The notes under the pieces are model-generated. The model was not told the DNA's origin. It saw only the letters and a program-made list of their open reading frames with translations, and did not search any database. Positions 52,178-60,387 of a stretch of DNA of 64,000 nucleotides are shown here, piece by piece; positions within the stretch are counted from its first letter, which is position 1; each line of letters starts with the position of its first letter. The position numbers and the translations under genes are program-made. The stretch lies in NCBI RefSeq assembly GCF_019355555.1, contig NZ_CP072142.1:620001-684000 (forward strand), in the 5' to 3' direction. The DNA is from Rhizobium sp. L51/94. Lineage in GTDB: Bacteria; Pseudomonadota; Alphaproteobacteria; Rhizobiales; Rhizobiaceae.

Positions 52178-53506
52178 TCAGGTTGCGGGCGGCAGCCGGA
52201 TATCGGCCATCAGTCCTTTCGGCATATTGTCGAGCAACTGGAACGTGCCGTTGTGACCTTTCTCAACGATGCCCTTCGTGATCGTCAGGCCAAGGCCGAA
52301 TCCGCTCCCCATCGCTCCGCCCTGCCGGGATGCATCCGCCTTGAAGAACGGCTCGAGCACGCGTATTTTCATCTCGTCGGGAAGGCCCGGCCCATTGTCC
52401 TTCACTGCGATCCGGACACTGCCGTCGTCCAGGCATTCCAGCGTTATGCAGACCTGATCCGCATAACGGACGGAGTTCGACACCAGGTTGCTCACGGCTC
52501 TCGTCAGGCCTTGCGGCTTGCAGATGTACACGACACGTCGCGGACCTTCGAACGTAACGTTGACGCCAGTGTCGGCGAAATCGCTGGCGACGGTCTGGAG
52601 GAGGCTCGACAGATCGACTTTGCGGGTGTTTTCGACCTTGTCGTTGAGGAATGAGAGGCTTTCGTCGATCATCGAGCCGAGAGTGGTGACATCTCTCAGC
52701 ATCAGATCCTTGAGGTCGGAATCTGCCAGCCGTTCGGCTCTCATGCGAAGCCGGGTGAGGGGCGTTCTGAGGTCATGGCTGATGGCACGCAACAGCCTCG
52801 TGCGATCGACGGTCATCTGCTGAATACGGCTGCGCATGGTATTGAGAGAGTTTGCGAGAATTCGGATCTCGCTCGCACCCTCGACCGTGAACGGTTCCGC
52901 ATAGGTTTCGTTCAGGACCGTTTCTCGCTGGGCCGCCGTCGCGATGCGCTCCAACGGCCGGGTTATCAGCCGGCTGCTGAGATAGGCCATGATCGCCAGG
53001 GGAATGATGATCTTCAAAAGCCCGCTGGCAACAGCTGGAGCAAACCAGAGATATTTCGGAAACGCAGGGGCTTCAATCGCAAGCGCGTTGTTGTTGTCGA
53101 GCATGACGAGAAGGCTATGGCGGGGACTGGCGTGCGAGAAGATTTCGCCGATCTCCGCGGCAAAGGATTTGTCCAATAGCCTGCGAATGCCCGGGCGAAC
53201 GTCTGCCTGGATCGGCACGACGGCGGCTGCGTCGGCGAACTGCCTGGGATCGACCCGCCCCATGCGGAGCCCGACGGCGGCCGCATTGGCAAGTGCTGCA
53301 TCCTCGTCTGCCCGGGAACTGGCCTTTTTGAATTGCTGCAGCACCGTCTCCACGCGACCGGCGAACAAGCCGATCTCGATCCCCTTGTCATGTCGGCCAT
53401 AGATGAACGGCTCGGTAATCGTCGCGACAGCGGATACGAGAACAACGAGGAGAATGGCAAGCAGGAGTATCTGTATACGAAGGGACGCAGAACGCAGCGA
53501 TATCAC
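52178..53506 (-). CDS. membrane sensor histidine kinase (EnvZ-like)
   Basis: 442 residues. Two membrane segments (about 11-33 and 152-177) flank a periplasmic loop of about 115 residues; HAMP follows, then DHp with phospho-accepting His244 (AISHDLRTPLTRLRMR). The ATPase domain has N-box Asn340/Asn344 and DNGPGLPDEM (G1). A G2-like glycine run, SRQGGAMGSGFGLGL, is present. GTG start overlaps the response regulator stop by 4 bp. Signal unknown. Confidence 0.92.
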   Translation of the reverse strand: MISLRSASLRIQILLLAILLVVLVSAVATITEPFIYGRHDKGIEIGLFAGRVETVLQQFKKASSRADEDAALANAAAVGLRMGRVDPRQFADAAAVVPIQADVRPGIRRLLDKSFAAEIGEIFSHASPRHSLLVMLDNNNALAIEAPAFPKYLWFAPAVASGLLKIIIPLAIMAYLSSRLITRPLERIATAAQRETVLNETYAEPFTVEGASEIRILANSLNTMRSRIQQMTVDRTRLLRAISHDLRTPLTRLRMRAERLADSDLKDLMLRDVTTLGSMIDESLSFLNDKVENTRKVDLSSLLQTVASDFADTGVNVTFEGPRRVVYICKPQGLTRAVSNLVSNSVRYADQVCITLECLDDGSVRIAVKDNGPGLPDEMKIRVLEPFFKADASRQGGAMGSGFGLGLTITKGIVEKGHNGTFQLLDNMPKGLMADIRLPPAT

Positions 53507-54225
53507 AATATCCGCTCCACTTTTGCGGCAAACATGTAGCCGCCGAGCCGGACCGTCTTGATAAACGTCGGCTCCTTGAGGTTCGGCTCGATCTTCTGGC
53601 GAACCCGACTGATGTGCGCGTCTATACTGCGCTCGATCGGTCCCGCAGTGCCCGCATGGGTCATCGACAGCAATTGTTCCCGCGTCAGGATCTTGTTGGG
53701 ATTTTGGCAGAAGGCCAGTAGCAGGTCGAATTCGGCAGTCGTCATCGACACCTGCGCGCCCTCGGCGTCGTGCAGCTGGCGACTGTTTGGATCTATACGC
53801 CAGCCGGAAAATGTCAGGGCAGCGAGCCCGCCATCCTGTTCACGCACATAGGAAGCCCGACGCAGTATGCTCTTGATGCGGGCAATGAGTTCGCGCGAGT
53901 TAAACGGTTTGGTGACGTAGTCGTCGGCTCCCAGCTCGAGGCCGAGAATACGATCGATATCCTCCTGGAGCGCCGTCAGCATAATGATTGGGATGGTGCC
54001 GGAGGAGCGCAGCCTTCTGCAAATGCTGAAGCCGTCTTCTCCAGGGAGCATCGCATCCAGAACGATCAGGTCGTATTTGTAGCGCGCCAGAAGGCGGTCC
54101 ATGTCCGCACCGCTGTCGGCCGACGTCGCCTTGTAGCCATTGGCGCAGGCCAGATCGACCAGCATTCCGGCGATTTCGGTGTCATCTTCAACGATGAGGA
54201 TGTGAGCTTGGTCTTGAAATGTCAT
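53503..54225 (-). CDS. OmpR-family response regulator
   Basis: 240 residues. Receiver domain with acidic pocket Glu13/Asp14/Asp15, phospho-acceptor Asp57 (LIVLDAMLPGEDG), Thr84 and Lys106 (DDYVTKPF). C-terminal winged helix ends RQKIEPNLKEPTFIKTVRLGGYMF, the OmpR/PhoB pattern. ATG at 54225 chosen; the open frame to 54351 adds 42 residues not seen in the family. Translationally coupled to the kinase. Confidence 0.93.
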   Translation of the reverse strand: MTFQDQAHILIVEDDTEIAGMLVDLACANGYKATSADSGADMDRLLARYKYDLIVLDAMLPGEDGFSICRRLRSSGTIPIIMLTALQEDIDRILGLELGADDYVTKPFNSRELIARIKSILRRASYVREQDGGLAALTFSGWRIDPNSRQLHDAEGAQVSMTTAEFDLLLAFCQNPNKILTREQLLSMTHAGTAGPIERSIDAHISRVRQKIEPNLKEPTFIKTVRLGGYMFAAKVERIL

Positions 54226-54319
54226 CTCGGCGGGCTCCCCGATCTCAGAGGCCAGTCTTATCGCAGTTGCAAGCCGATTGCTGGATTTATCCGCTCCGGT
54301 CTTTTTTGCAAGCTCCAGA

Positions 54320-54724
54320 TCATATCCCACCGGACATCCCCGTATCGACAATGATCATCGAGATATAGCAGGCGCGTGCCGCAACCAGGACAAAAAAGGC
54401 AATTCCAAGAGTGAGTGTCGCGTAGTGGCGCCCACGGGAATACTTCGGCATGCCTTCGATGATCTTCATGAGCGTTATCCTCAGAACCTTCGCAAAAGTC
54501 AGAAGGAAAAAGAAGGCTGTCAGAACGAAACCGCTGACCGAGGCAGCGCCAATTATCCACAACATCAAAAGAGACCCTATCCAGAAGAGGAGTTCGCATT
54601 TTACCGCGGCGGCCTGTGCAGGATCCAATCCCTGGGAGAGCCAGGTAAAAGCGGTTCGGCCAGTTGCCAAAGTTTTCAGGCGACCAATGCAAAACATCGG
54701 GTCTGCGCTCCCATGACGCGTCAT
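54320..54724 (-). CDS. small membrane protein, unknown function
   Basis: 134 residues from ATG 54724 (the frame is open to 54826, but that part overlaps the gene upstream). Three to four hydrophobic segments: CELLFWIGSLLMLWIIGAA, SGFVLTAFFFLLTFAKVL and ATLTLGIAFFVLVAARACY. No family recognised. It lies 94 bp upstream of and co-directional with the two-component genes, so a modulator of the sensor kinase is conceivable (inference). Ribosome site is weak, so the start is uncertain. Confidence 0.5.
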   Translation of the reverse strand: MTRHGSADPMFCIGRLKTLATGRTAFTWLSQGLDPAQAAAVKCELLFWIGSLLMLWIIGAASVSGFVLTAFFFLLTFAKVLRITLMKIIEGMPKYSRGRHYATLTLGIAFFVLVAARACYISMIIVDTGMSGGI

Positions 54725-54765
54725 GAAACCCGGACGATGGCAAGAGAGATCGGAAATAAGCACGC

Positions 54766-55239
54766 TCAGACGTCCATCCTCGCCATGGAGCGGCTTTTGA
54801 AAAAGTGCGCCGCCGCTTTGCGCCATCCCGCGTAGGCGGGGTTCGCTCCAGTCGGCTTGCGCCCGAACTCCGTGACTTTCTCAGGCTCCCGTCCTGATCG
54901 GGGCGCAGTGAGCGTCTTTATGCGGTTGACGAAGGCATTGACGTCGAACTGCTTGCTGCTGATCTCACCGCTGTCGGCTGTGAGCGACATATGGAAGAAG
55001 ACCTCGAGGTTGACGACCGGGATTGTGATGATGTTTCGGACGATATCGATCTGCGGCCGGACGGTGACTGCCAGCGCGAATGCATCCGTACGAAGCGCGT
55101 CGAACAGGTCGGGGACTGTCGTGACTGCCACGGCGGGATAGCCCGCAAGTTCGAGCTTGGCGACGATGGTGTTTGCCGCGTTGGCCGGAAGAAAGACAAG
55201 AATGGGTCGTCTGTTATTTTTGCTCGCAGGTCCGCTCAC
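54766..55239 (-). CDS. hypothetical protein with receiver-like N-terminus
   Basis: 157 residues. The first 75 residues (ILVFLPANAANTIVAKLELAGYPAVAV, FDALRTDAFALAVTVRP) alternate beta and alpha in CheY order, but the phospho-acceptor Asp is not evident, so if related it is a pseudo-receiver. The C-terminal part is basic (FGRKPTGANPAYAGWRKAAAHFFKSRS) and could bind nucleic acid. Co-directional with the downstream membrane gene and two-component pair. Not recognised as a named family. Confidence 0.6.
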   Translation of the reverse strand: MSGPASKNNRRPILVFLPANAANTIVAKLELAGYPAVAVTTVPDLFDALRTDAFALAVTVRPQIDIVRNIITIPVVNLEVFFHMSLTADSGEISSKQFDVNAFVNRIKTLTAPRSGREPEKVTEFGRKPTGANPAYAGWRKAAAHFFKSRSMARMDV

Positions 55240-55389
55240 GGCAAAGTCTCCTTGCTTGATCCGTCTGTTAGTTGGATTTTGTTCCGTCTCTATTGCCGAG
55301 CTGCGATTGGCGGCGGGAGGCAGGTGAGACCATCCCGGATGAGCCGAGAAAGTCTCGCCTTTGTGCTTCCCGGGCCATCCTGTCCGCGG

Positions 55390-55998
55390 CTAGAACTTGT
55401 AGCTCGCGCCGATCATGACCTTGTTCTGTGTGGCGCCAAAGTCGCCGACGCCGGCGCCGAAATCCTTCTTGCCGAAGTCCGAATATCGATATTCGCCACG
55501 AACCAGGACGTTGTCCGTAATAGCGTGTTCGACACCTCCACCCGCAGTCCATCCAATAAGGATGTCGTCTTTCTTGCGTATGGCGGGCAGGTCCAGCTTG
55601 CCGCTTGTCGCCGCGACGCCGGCAGTTGCGAAGATCAGCGTTCGGTCGAGGGCATAACCGATACGAGCGCGTCCGGATGCATCCCATTCAAGGTCGGTGT
55701 CCTTGTCTTTGGCGAAGTTGTAGTTGAAGTCGTTCTCGATGCCGTAGACGATGCTGCCCGACTGGAAGTTATAGCCGGCGTGAATGCCTGCGGAGCCGTT
55801 GTCCAGATCTTCCTTGGTGCCGAGAACGGTCGTTTGATTCCAGCTATAGCCGCCCTGGGCGCCGATGTAGAAACCTGACCAGTCATAGGCTGAATGGGCA
55901 GCAGGCGCGGCCTCCGGAACAACGGACAGGTCCGCAGCCATTGCGGGCGCTGCCGACGAAATAGCGATAATGGCAAATACGAATGACTTGATGTGCAA
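55390..55998 (-). CDS. outer-membrane beta-barrel protein (Omp25/31-like)
   Basis: 202 residues. Signal peptide MHIKSFVFAIIAISSAAPAM with cleavage after AMA. YDWSGFYIGAQGGYSWNQ is the rhizobial/Brucella Omp25/31 opening strand; alternating aromatic strands follow and the protein ends with GASYKF, whose terminal Phe is the barrel-insertion signal. Start is a TTG at 55998, preceded by AGAGAG; no in-frame ATG is available. Outer-membrane structural protein. Confidence 0.88.
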   Translation of the reverse strand: MHIKSFVFAIIAISSAAPAMAADLSVVPEAAPAAHSAYDWSGFYIGAQGGYSWNQTTVLGTKEDLDNGSAGIHAGYNFQSGSIVYGIENDFNYNFAKDKDTDLEWDASGRARIGYALDRTLIFATAGVAATSGKLDLPAIRKKDDILIGWTAGGGVEHAITDNVLVRGEYRYSDFGKKDFGAGVGDFGATQNKVMIGASYKF

Positions 55999-56164
55999 GG
56001 GAATAACTCTCTTTCATAAAATGGATGCAGAGGCTGACCCCACGACGGGAGGCCGGTTCGCATTGCACTATGCCGGAGAGCAATATTGCAGAGTGTCTTT
56101 TTGTATTAAGTTATGTTGCGGCACGCACGAGACGACCGTTTTCGTTCGCGCGCCGTCTCGTCGT

Positions 56165-57973
56165 TCAATGTTGCGTTGACCCTGAAGCACCGGAATCTGC
56201 CGTCTGTAGGTTCGGGGTCACCCGGCTGTCGAACGTAACGCAGTTCCGGCCACTCGTCTTCGCGGCGTAGAGTGCTTTGTCGGCGCTGTGGATGACGTCT
56301 TCAAGATCGCGGGCAACCGGCGTGCTAATGGCGCATCCGACGCTGGTTGTGAAAGTGATTCTGTGAGCGCCGGTGTTGACCATGGTCGCTGCAATCTCTT
56401 CCCGAAGACGATTTGCGAGCATAACAGTCGCCGCTTCGTCGGTCTCGCGAAGCAGCACCACGAATTCTTCACCTCCGAACCGTGCGACCTTGTCGGTGGA
56501 GCGGATACCGGCGCTGATGATATTGCCCATGGTGCGGATGACATAGTCACCCGCCGAGTGGCCAAACGCATCGTTTATTCGTTTGAAATTATCGATGTCG
56601 AACATGAGAATGCTAAAGGTGCCATTGCTCTTCTTGTAGTAATTCCAGGCGTCTTCAGCAAATTCCAGAAAGGCCCGCCGGTTGAGAAGGCCGGTGAGGC
56701 CGTCCGTATCGGCGAGGACCTGAAGGGTGTGGAGATCCTGCCCGAACCGACGCATCTTCTCCTCGTTGGTTCTCTTTTGAACCTCCACTTCGCGCTGCAG
56801 CGTATCGATCGTGCTGTGGGCATCCTGCTGGCCGGCTTCGGCAGATCCTAGTCTTCGCAGCAGGGAGCGGACCGCAGCGGAAAGCTGCAGAATATCCAAA
56901 GACCCGTGTTCACGCTCCACAGTCGTGCCATCTGTCTTGCGTCCGACGAGATCGAGGCTCTCGGCCAGGTTTTGCAGCGGCCTTGTGACAGCGCCTGACA
57001 GCACCCAGGCGAGGCAGGAGGCAATGCCGGCCACTGCAAGGCCAACCAGCAAAATCTGCAGCACCAGTTTGTTCGCCGCCCCATAGATCACATCGACCGG
57101 CTTGCGGGCGGCGACTGTCCAGCCGAGACCCGGGTAGTCTCCATATCCCTTGGTCGCAACCAGCGCGGTTAGCATGTCCTTGCTGTCCGCGTGATCGATG
57201 AAGACCGTGCCCCGGCTTGTCCCGGCGGCCCCGAGACGGGAAACGTCGATCTTCGCCGAATTATCGCCGATTAGAACCGAACCGTCACGCCCGACGACCC
57301 AGAGATCCGAAGGCGAGGCTTGATCCTCGTTGCTGAGAACGGTCCGTCGCACATCGTCCGCCCACGTCCAGCTCATATGGGCGCCAAGCACGCCGGCAAG
57401 CGTTCCCTGCCGGTCCCGCACAGGCATGGCAACGTCGACAAAGCGAAACGGGGCGTCGGTCGAAGAGGAGCGCAGCAGTTTGTCAAGCAGTTTTGCTTCG
57501 TGCACGTCCTCGACAGTGGGCGCTTTCAGGCCATTTACAAACCAGGGGCGTGCAGACACGGATTGACCTTCGAGCATGCCCTTGGTGGCAGCCCGCACGA
57601 TCCCGTCCGGCGATGCAAAGCCCAGCCAGGCATATTCCGACAAGCTCTCCTGGAGCCGCTGGAGAACGACGCGCACCGCATCGGGTTCGCTTCCCCAGAT
57701 CGGCTGAAGCGGTGCAAGGTTGGCGATATTCTGGATTTCCCGGTAGCGTTCGAACATGTGCTGGTCGAGACGTTCTGCCATGTGGCGTGCCAGGGTCAGC
57801 AACTCCTGGTTTGCGCTGGAGACCGCGTTCTGCCGTGCTAGAATTGCAGCGCCGGAAGCAGCAATGCCAACGGCTCCGACGCAGGTAACCGCTGTCAGCA
57901 GTGCCATCTGTGCCCTGATCGTCAACCGGTCGCGAAGACTTTGGAAAGACCAACTGCCTAGCGAAACATGCAC
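56165..57973 (-). CDS. diguanylate cyclase with periplasmic dCache-type sensor
   Basis: About 602 residues from a GTG with GAGG (frame open to an ATG at 58057 with no ribosome site). TM1 (ALLTAVTCVGAVGIAASGAA), a periplasmic sensor of about 250 residues with a dCache pattern (SARPWFVNGLKAP, VGRDGSVLIG, YPGLGWTVAARKP), TM2 (LLVGLAVAGIASCLAWVL), a HAMP-like segment and coiled coil, then GGDEF domain. The active site is RFGGEEF, which is catalytically competent. LTGLLNRRAF and DIDNFKRINDAFGH are intact. Makes c-di-GMP in response to a periplasmic ligand. Confidence 0.9.
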   Translation of the reverse strand: MHVSLGSWSFQSLRDRLTIRAQMALLTAVTCVGAVGIAASGAAILARQNAVSSANQELLTLARHMAERLDQHMFERYREIQNIANLAPLQPIWGSEPDAVRVVLQRLQESLSEYAWLGFASPDGIVRAATKGMLEGQSVSARPWFVNGLKAPTVEDVHEAKLLDKLLRSSSTDAPFRFVDVAMPVRDRQGTLAGVLGAHMSWTWADDVRRTVLSNEDQASPSDLWVVGRDGSVLIGDNSAKIDVSRLGAAGTSRGTVFIDHADSKDMLTALVATKGYGDYPGLGWTVAARKPVDVIYGAANKLVLQILLVGLAVAGIASCLAWVLSGAVTRPLQNLAESLDLVGRKTDGTTVEREHGSLDILQLSAAVRSLLRRLGSAEAGQQDAHSTIDTLQREVEVQKRTNEEKMRRFGQDLHTLQVLADTDGLTGLLNRRAFLEFAEDAWNYYKKSNGTFSILMFDIDNFKRINDAFGHSAGDYVIRTMGNIISAGIRSTDKVARFGGEEFVVLLRETDEAATVMLANRLREEIAATMVNTGAHRITFTTSVGCAISTPVARDLEDVIHSADKALYAAKTSGRNCVTFDSRVTPNLQTADSGASGSTQH

Positions 57974-58287
57974 GTTGAAAACCTCGCCTGCAAGAAACCC
58001 ACCTCCAGAATTAACGCCCGTTTTGACGAGGCTGACCGACAGAAACCACACAACCATTTAAAATTGATGCACGCATGACACGTCGCCGATGTCCACATTG
58101 GGACGTTCGTTGTTACAGGTCCATAGCCATCCTGCGGCAAATTGCTGTGAATGCTGTCGAGACGGTACTGATCCGGCCAAATATCTTAAGCAGCACGAAG
58201 GGCTGGCATTCACAATTAATCGCTTTTTAAGCAAGATGTCAGACAATTGGGCCAGCATCTTAACACTGACATCCTTGGAGCCGCGCG

Positions 58288-59988
58288 GTGGTAAATTTTC
58301 TTTCTTCAAATTCCAAGCAAGTGCTCGGCGCCCTTGATCTTTCATTTGCCGTCATCGAATTCGACATCAATGGAAAGATTCTGGCAGCCAACAAGAATTT
58401 CTGTGATCTGATGGGGTATGCGCCGTCGGAAATTATCGGGAAGCATCATCGGATCTTTCTCGACAAGGAGTACGCGGACTCTGCCGAATACGTCGCATTC
58501 TGGAAAAGGCTCCAGAACGGTATATTCGATTGCAGGGAATTCACGCGCCTCGCCAAGAACGGCAGCGAGGTTTACATTCGGGGAAACTACAACCCCATCA
58601 AGAACAGTCGCGGTAAAGTCCTGAAGATCGTAAAATTCGCCAACGATATTACCCAGACCAAGATCCACGAACTCGACAGCGCCGCGAAGATCACCGCAAT
58701 GTCTCGTGCGCAGGCAATGATCGAGTTCACGCCCGACGGAAAAATCCTTTCGGCGAACGCGAATTTCCTGAAGGCGCTCGGCTACACTCTCGAAGAGGTC
58801 GTCGGCAAACATCACCGGCTTTTCGTTTCTGCCGCCGAAGCCAATTCCGCCGAATATGCGGAGTTCTGGACGCGTCTGCGAGGCGGAGACTTTGTTGCGG
58901 ACGAGTTTACCCGTGTCAGCAAGTCGGGACATCAGGTCTTTATTCAGGCGTCCTACAACCCGGTCTTCGATCTCAAGGGAAATGTGATCAAGGTGGTGAA
59001 ATTCGCTACGGATGTCACCCAACGCGTTGAAAACGTCGAGAAGCTTGCCGATTGTCTGACGAAATTTGCGTCAGGCGACCTTTCGCAGCGGATCGACACC
59101 CCCTTTATTTCCTCGCTGGAGAAGCTGCGGGCCGATTTCAACGCCGCCTCCGCAAAGCTGCGGGAAGCCATGAGAACCGTCGCAGAAAACGCAAAGGCGA
59201 TTTCTGCGGGATCCAACGAAATTCGCTCGTCCGCCGATGATCTGGCCAAGCGGACCGAACAGCAGGCGGCATCCGTAGAGCAGACGGCGGCAGCTCTCGA
59301 GGAGATCACCACGACCGTCAAGGATTCCAGCCGACGCGCAGAGGAAGCCGGACAGCTGGTTGCCCGTACAAAGGAACATGCGCACCATTCCGGCGCAGTT
59401 GTGCGCGAGGCAATCGGGGCGATGGACCAGATCGAGAACTCATCGCGGGCGATCTCCAATATCATTGGCGTCATTGATGAAATCGCGTTCCAGACCAACC
59501 TTCTGGCCCTCAATGCCGGAGTGGAAGCGGCTCGAGCCGGCGAGGCGGGCAAGGGCTTTGCCGTCGTCGCACAAGAAGTGCGGGAATTGGCGCAACGCTC
59601 GGCAACGGCGGCCAAGGAAATCAAGGCATTGATTACAGCCTCCAGTGTCCAGGTTGGCAATGGCGTTGCGTTGGTCACCAAGGCCGGCGGCGCCTTGCAG
59701 GAAATCGCGCAGCATGTCGAAAACATCAATGCCGATATCTCGGCAATCGTCGATGCTTCCAGGGAACAGTCCACGGCCCTGATGGAGATAAATCGCGCCA
59801 TCAATACGGTCGATCAGGGCACGCAGCAGAATGCGGCAATGGTCGAGGAGCAGACGGCTGCAAGCCACAGCCTTGCCAGCGAAGCATCAGCACTCTTCAG
59901 CCTGCTCGACCAGTTCAGATTTGCCGACGCTGCCACGGCCAAGTCGCAGCTCTATCCCACGACTGCCGCTCTCCGAAAGGTGGCATGA
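58288..59988 (+). CDS. soluble methyl-accepting chemotaxis protein with two PAS domains
   Basis: 566 residues, no membrane segment. PAS-1 about residues 12-120 (VIEFDINGKILAANKNF, ...FDCREFTRLAKNGSEVYI), PAS-2 about 135-245 (a near repeat, MIEFTPDGKILSANANF, ...FVADEFTRVSKSGHQVFI). A HAMP-like stretch (LADCLTKFASGDLSQRI) precedes the signalling domain, whose hairpin tip FQTNLLALNAGVEAARAGEAG is conserved. It probably senses internal redox or energy through a PAS cofactor. GTG start after TTGGAG. Confidence 0.92.
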   Translation: MVNFLSSNSKQVLGALDLSFAVIEFDINGKILAANKNFCDLMGYAPSEIIGKHHRIFLDKEYADSAEYVAFWKRLQNGIFDCREFTRLAKNGSEVYIRGNYNPIKNSRGKVLKIVKFANDITQTKIHELDSAAKITAMSRAQAMIEFTPDGKILSANANFLKALGYTLEEVVGKHHRLFVSAAEANSAEYAEFWTRLRGGDFVADEFTRVSKSGHQVFIQASYNPVFDLKGNVIKVVKFATDVTQRVENVEKLADCLTKFASGDLSQRIDTPFISSLEKLRADFNAASAKLREAMRTVAENAKAISAGSNEIRSSADDLAKRTEQQAASVEQTAAALEEITTTVKDSSRRAEEAGQLVARTKEHAHHSGAVVREAIGAMDQIENSSRAISNIIGVIDEIAFQTNLLALNAGVEAARAGEAGKGFAVVAQEVRELAQRSATAAKEIKALITASSVQVGNGVALVTKAGGALQEIAQHVENINADISAIVDASREQSTALMEINRAINTVDQGTQQNAAMVEEQTAASHSLASEASALFSLLDQFRFADAATAKSQLYPTTAALRKVA

Positions 59989-60387
59989 TCGCTTTCTGAA
60001 ACATGCCCGAAAGGTCGGTGATCCGGCCTGCTGTCAGCCCGCTGCCAGGCATCTAGCGGACAAGGACACGGCTGCAAGGCCGTGTGCTCGGGCCTTGAAT
60101 GCCGGTGCTGGCGGCCTGCGATCTTTTGTTGGGATCCTGTTTTGTAAAGATTGTGCCCCAGTGCGCAAGTGTCCGGTTGGTCGGAGGCGGCGAAAGGGAG
60201 GTTGGCGACCCCTCCCGGCACCCCAATCGGACTATGCTGCCGGCAGCGTGATCATGCGCCTTTGTTGATCAGTTTCAGTTCCCAATGCCCGGCGGATTAA
60301 CCATTCGCTGGTTTCATTTGCGTAGATAGAACGCGTCATTTTGCTTCCTCGACTTGCAACTGGCGCTGGCGCCAGCAATCATGGGGA
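59989..60387. other. intergenic region with hairpin and short palindrome
   Basis: 399 bp without a gene. ACACGGC-TGCAAG-GCCGTGT (60066-60085) could end the chemotaxis transcript. GCTGGCGCCAGC (60365-60376) is a perfect 12-bp palindrome just upstream of the regulator start at 60388. Nothing else recognised. Confidence 0.4.

Noticed and set aside
54725..54826. N-terminal extension of the small membrane protein
   Set aside because: It overlaps the 3' end of the co-directional gene at 54766 in another frame and adds no recognisable signal.
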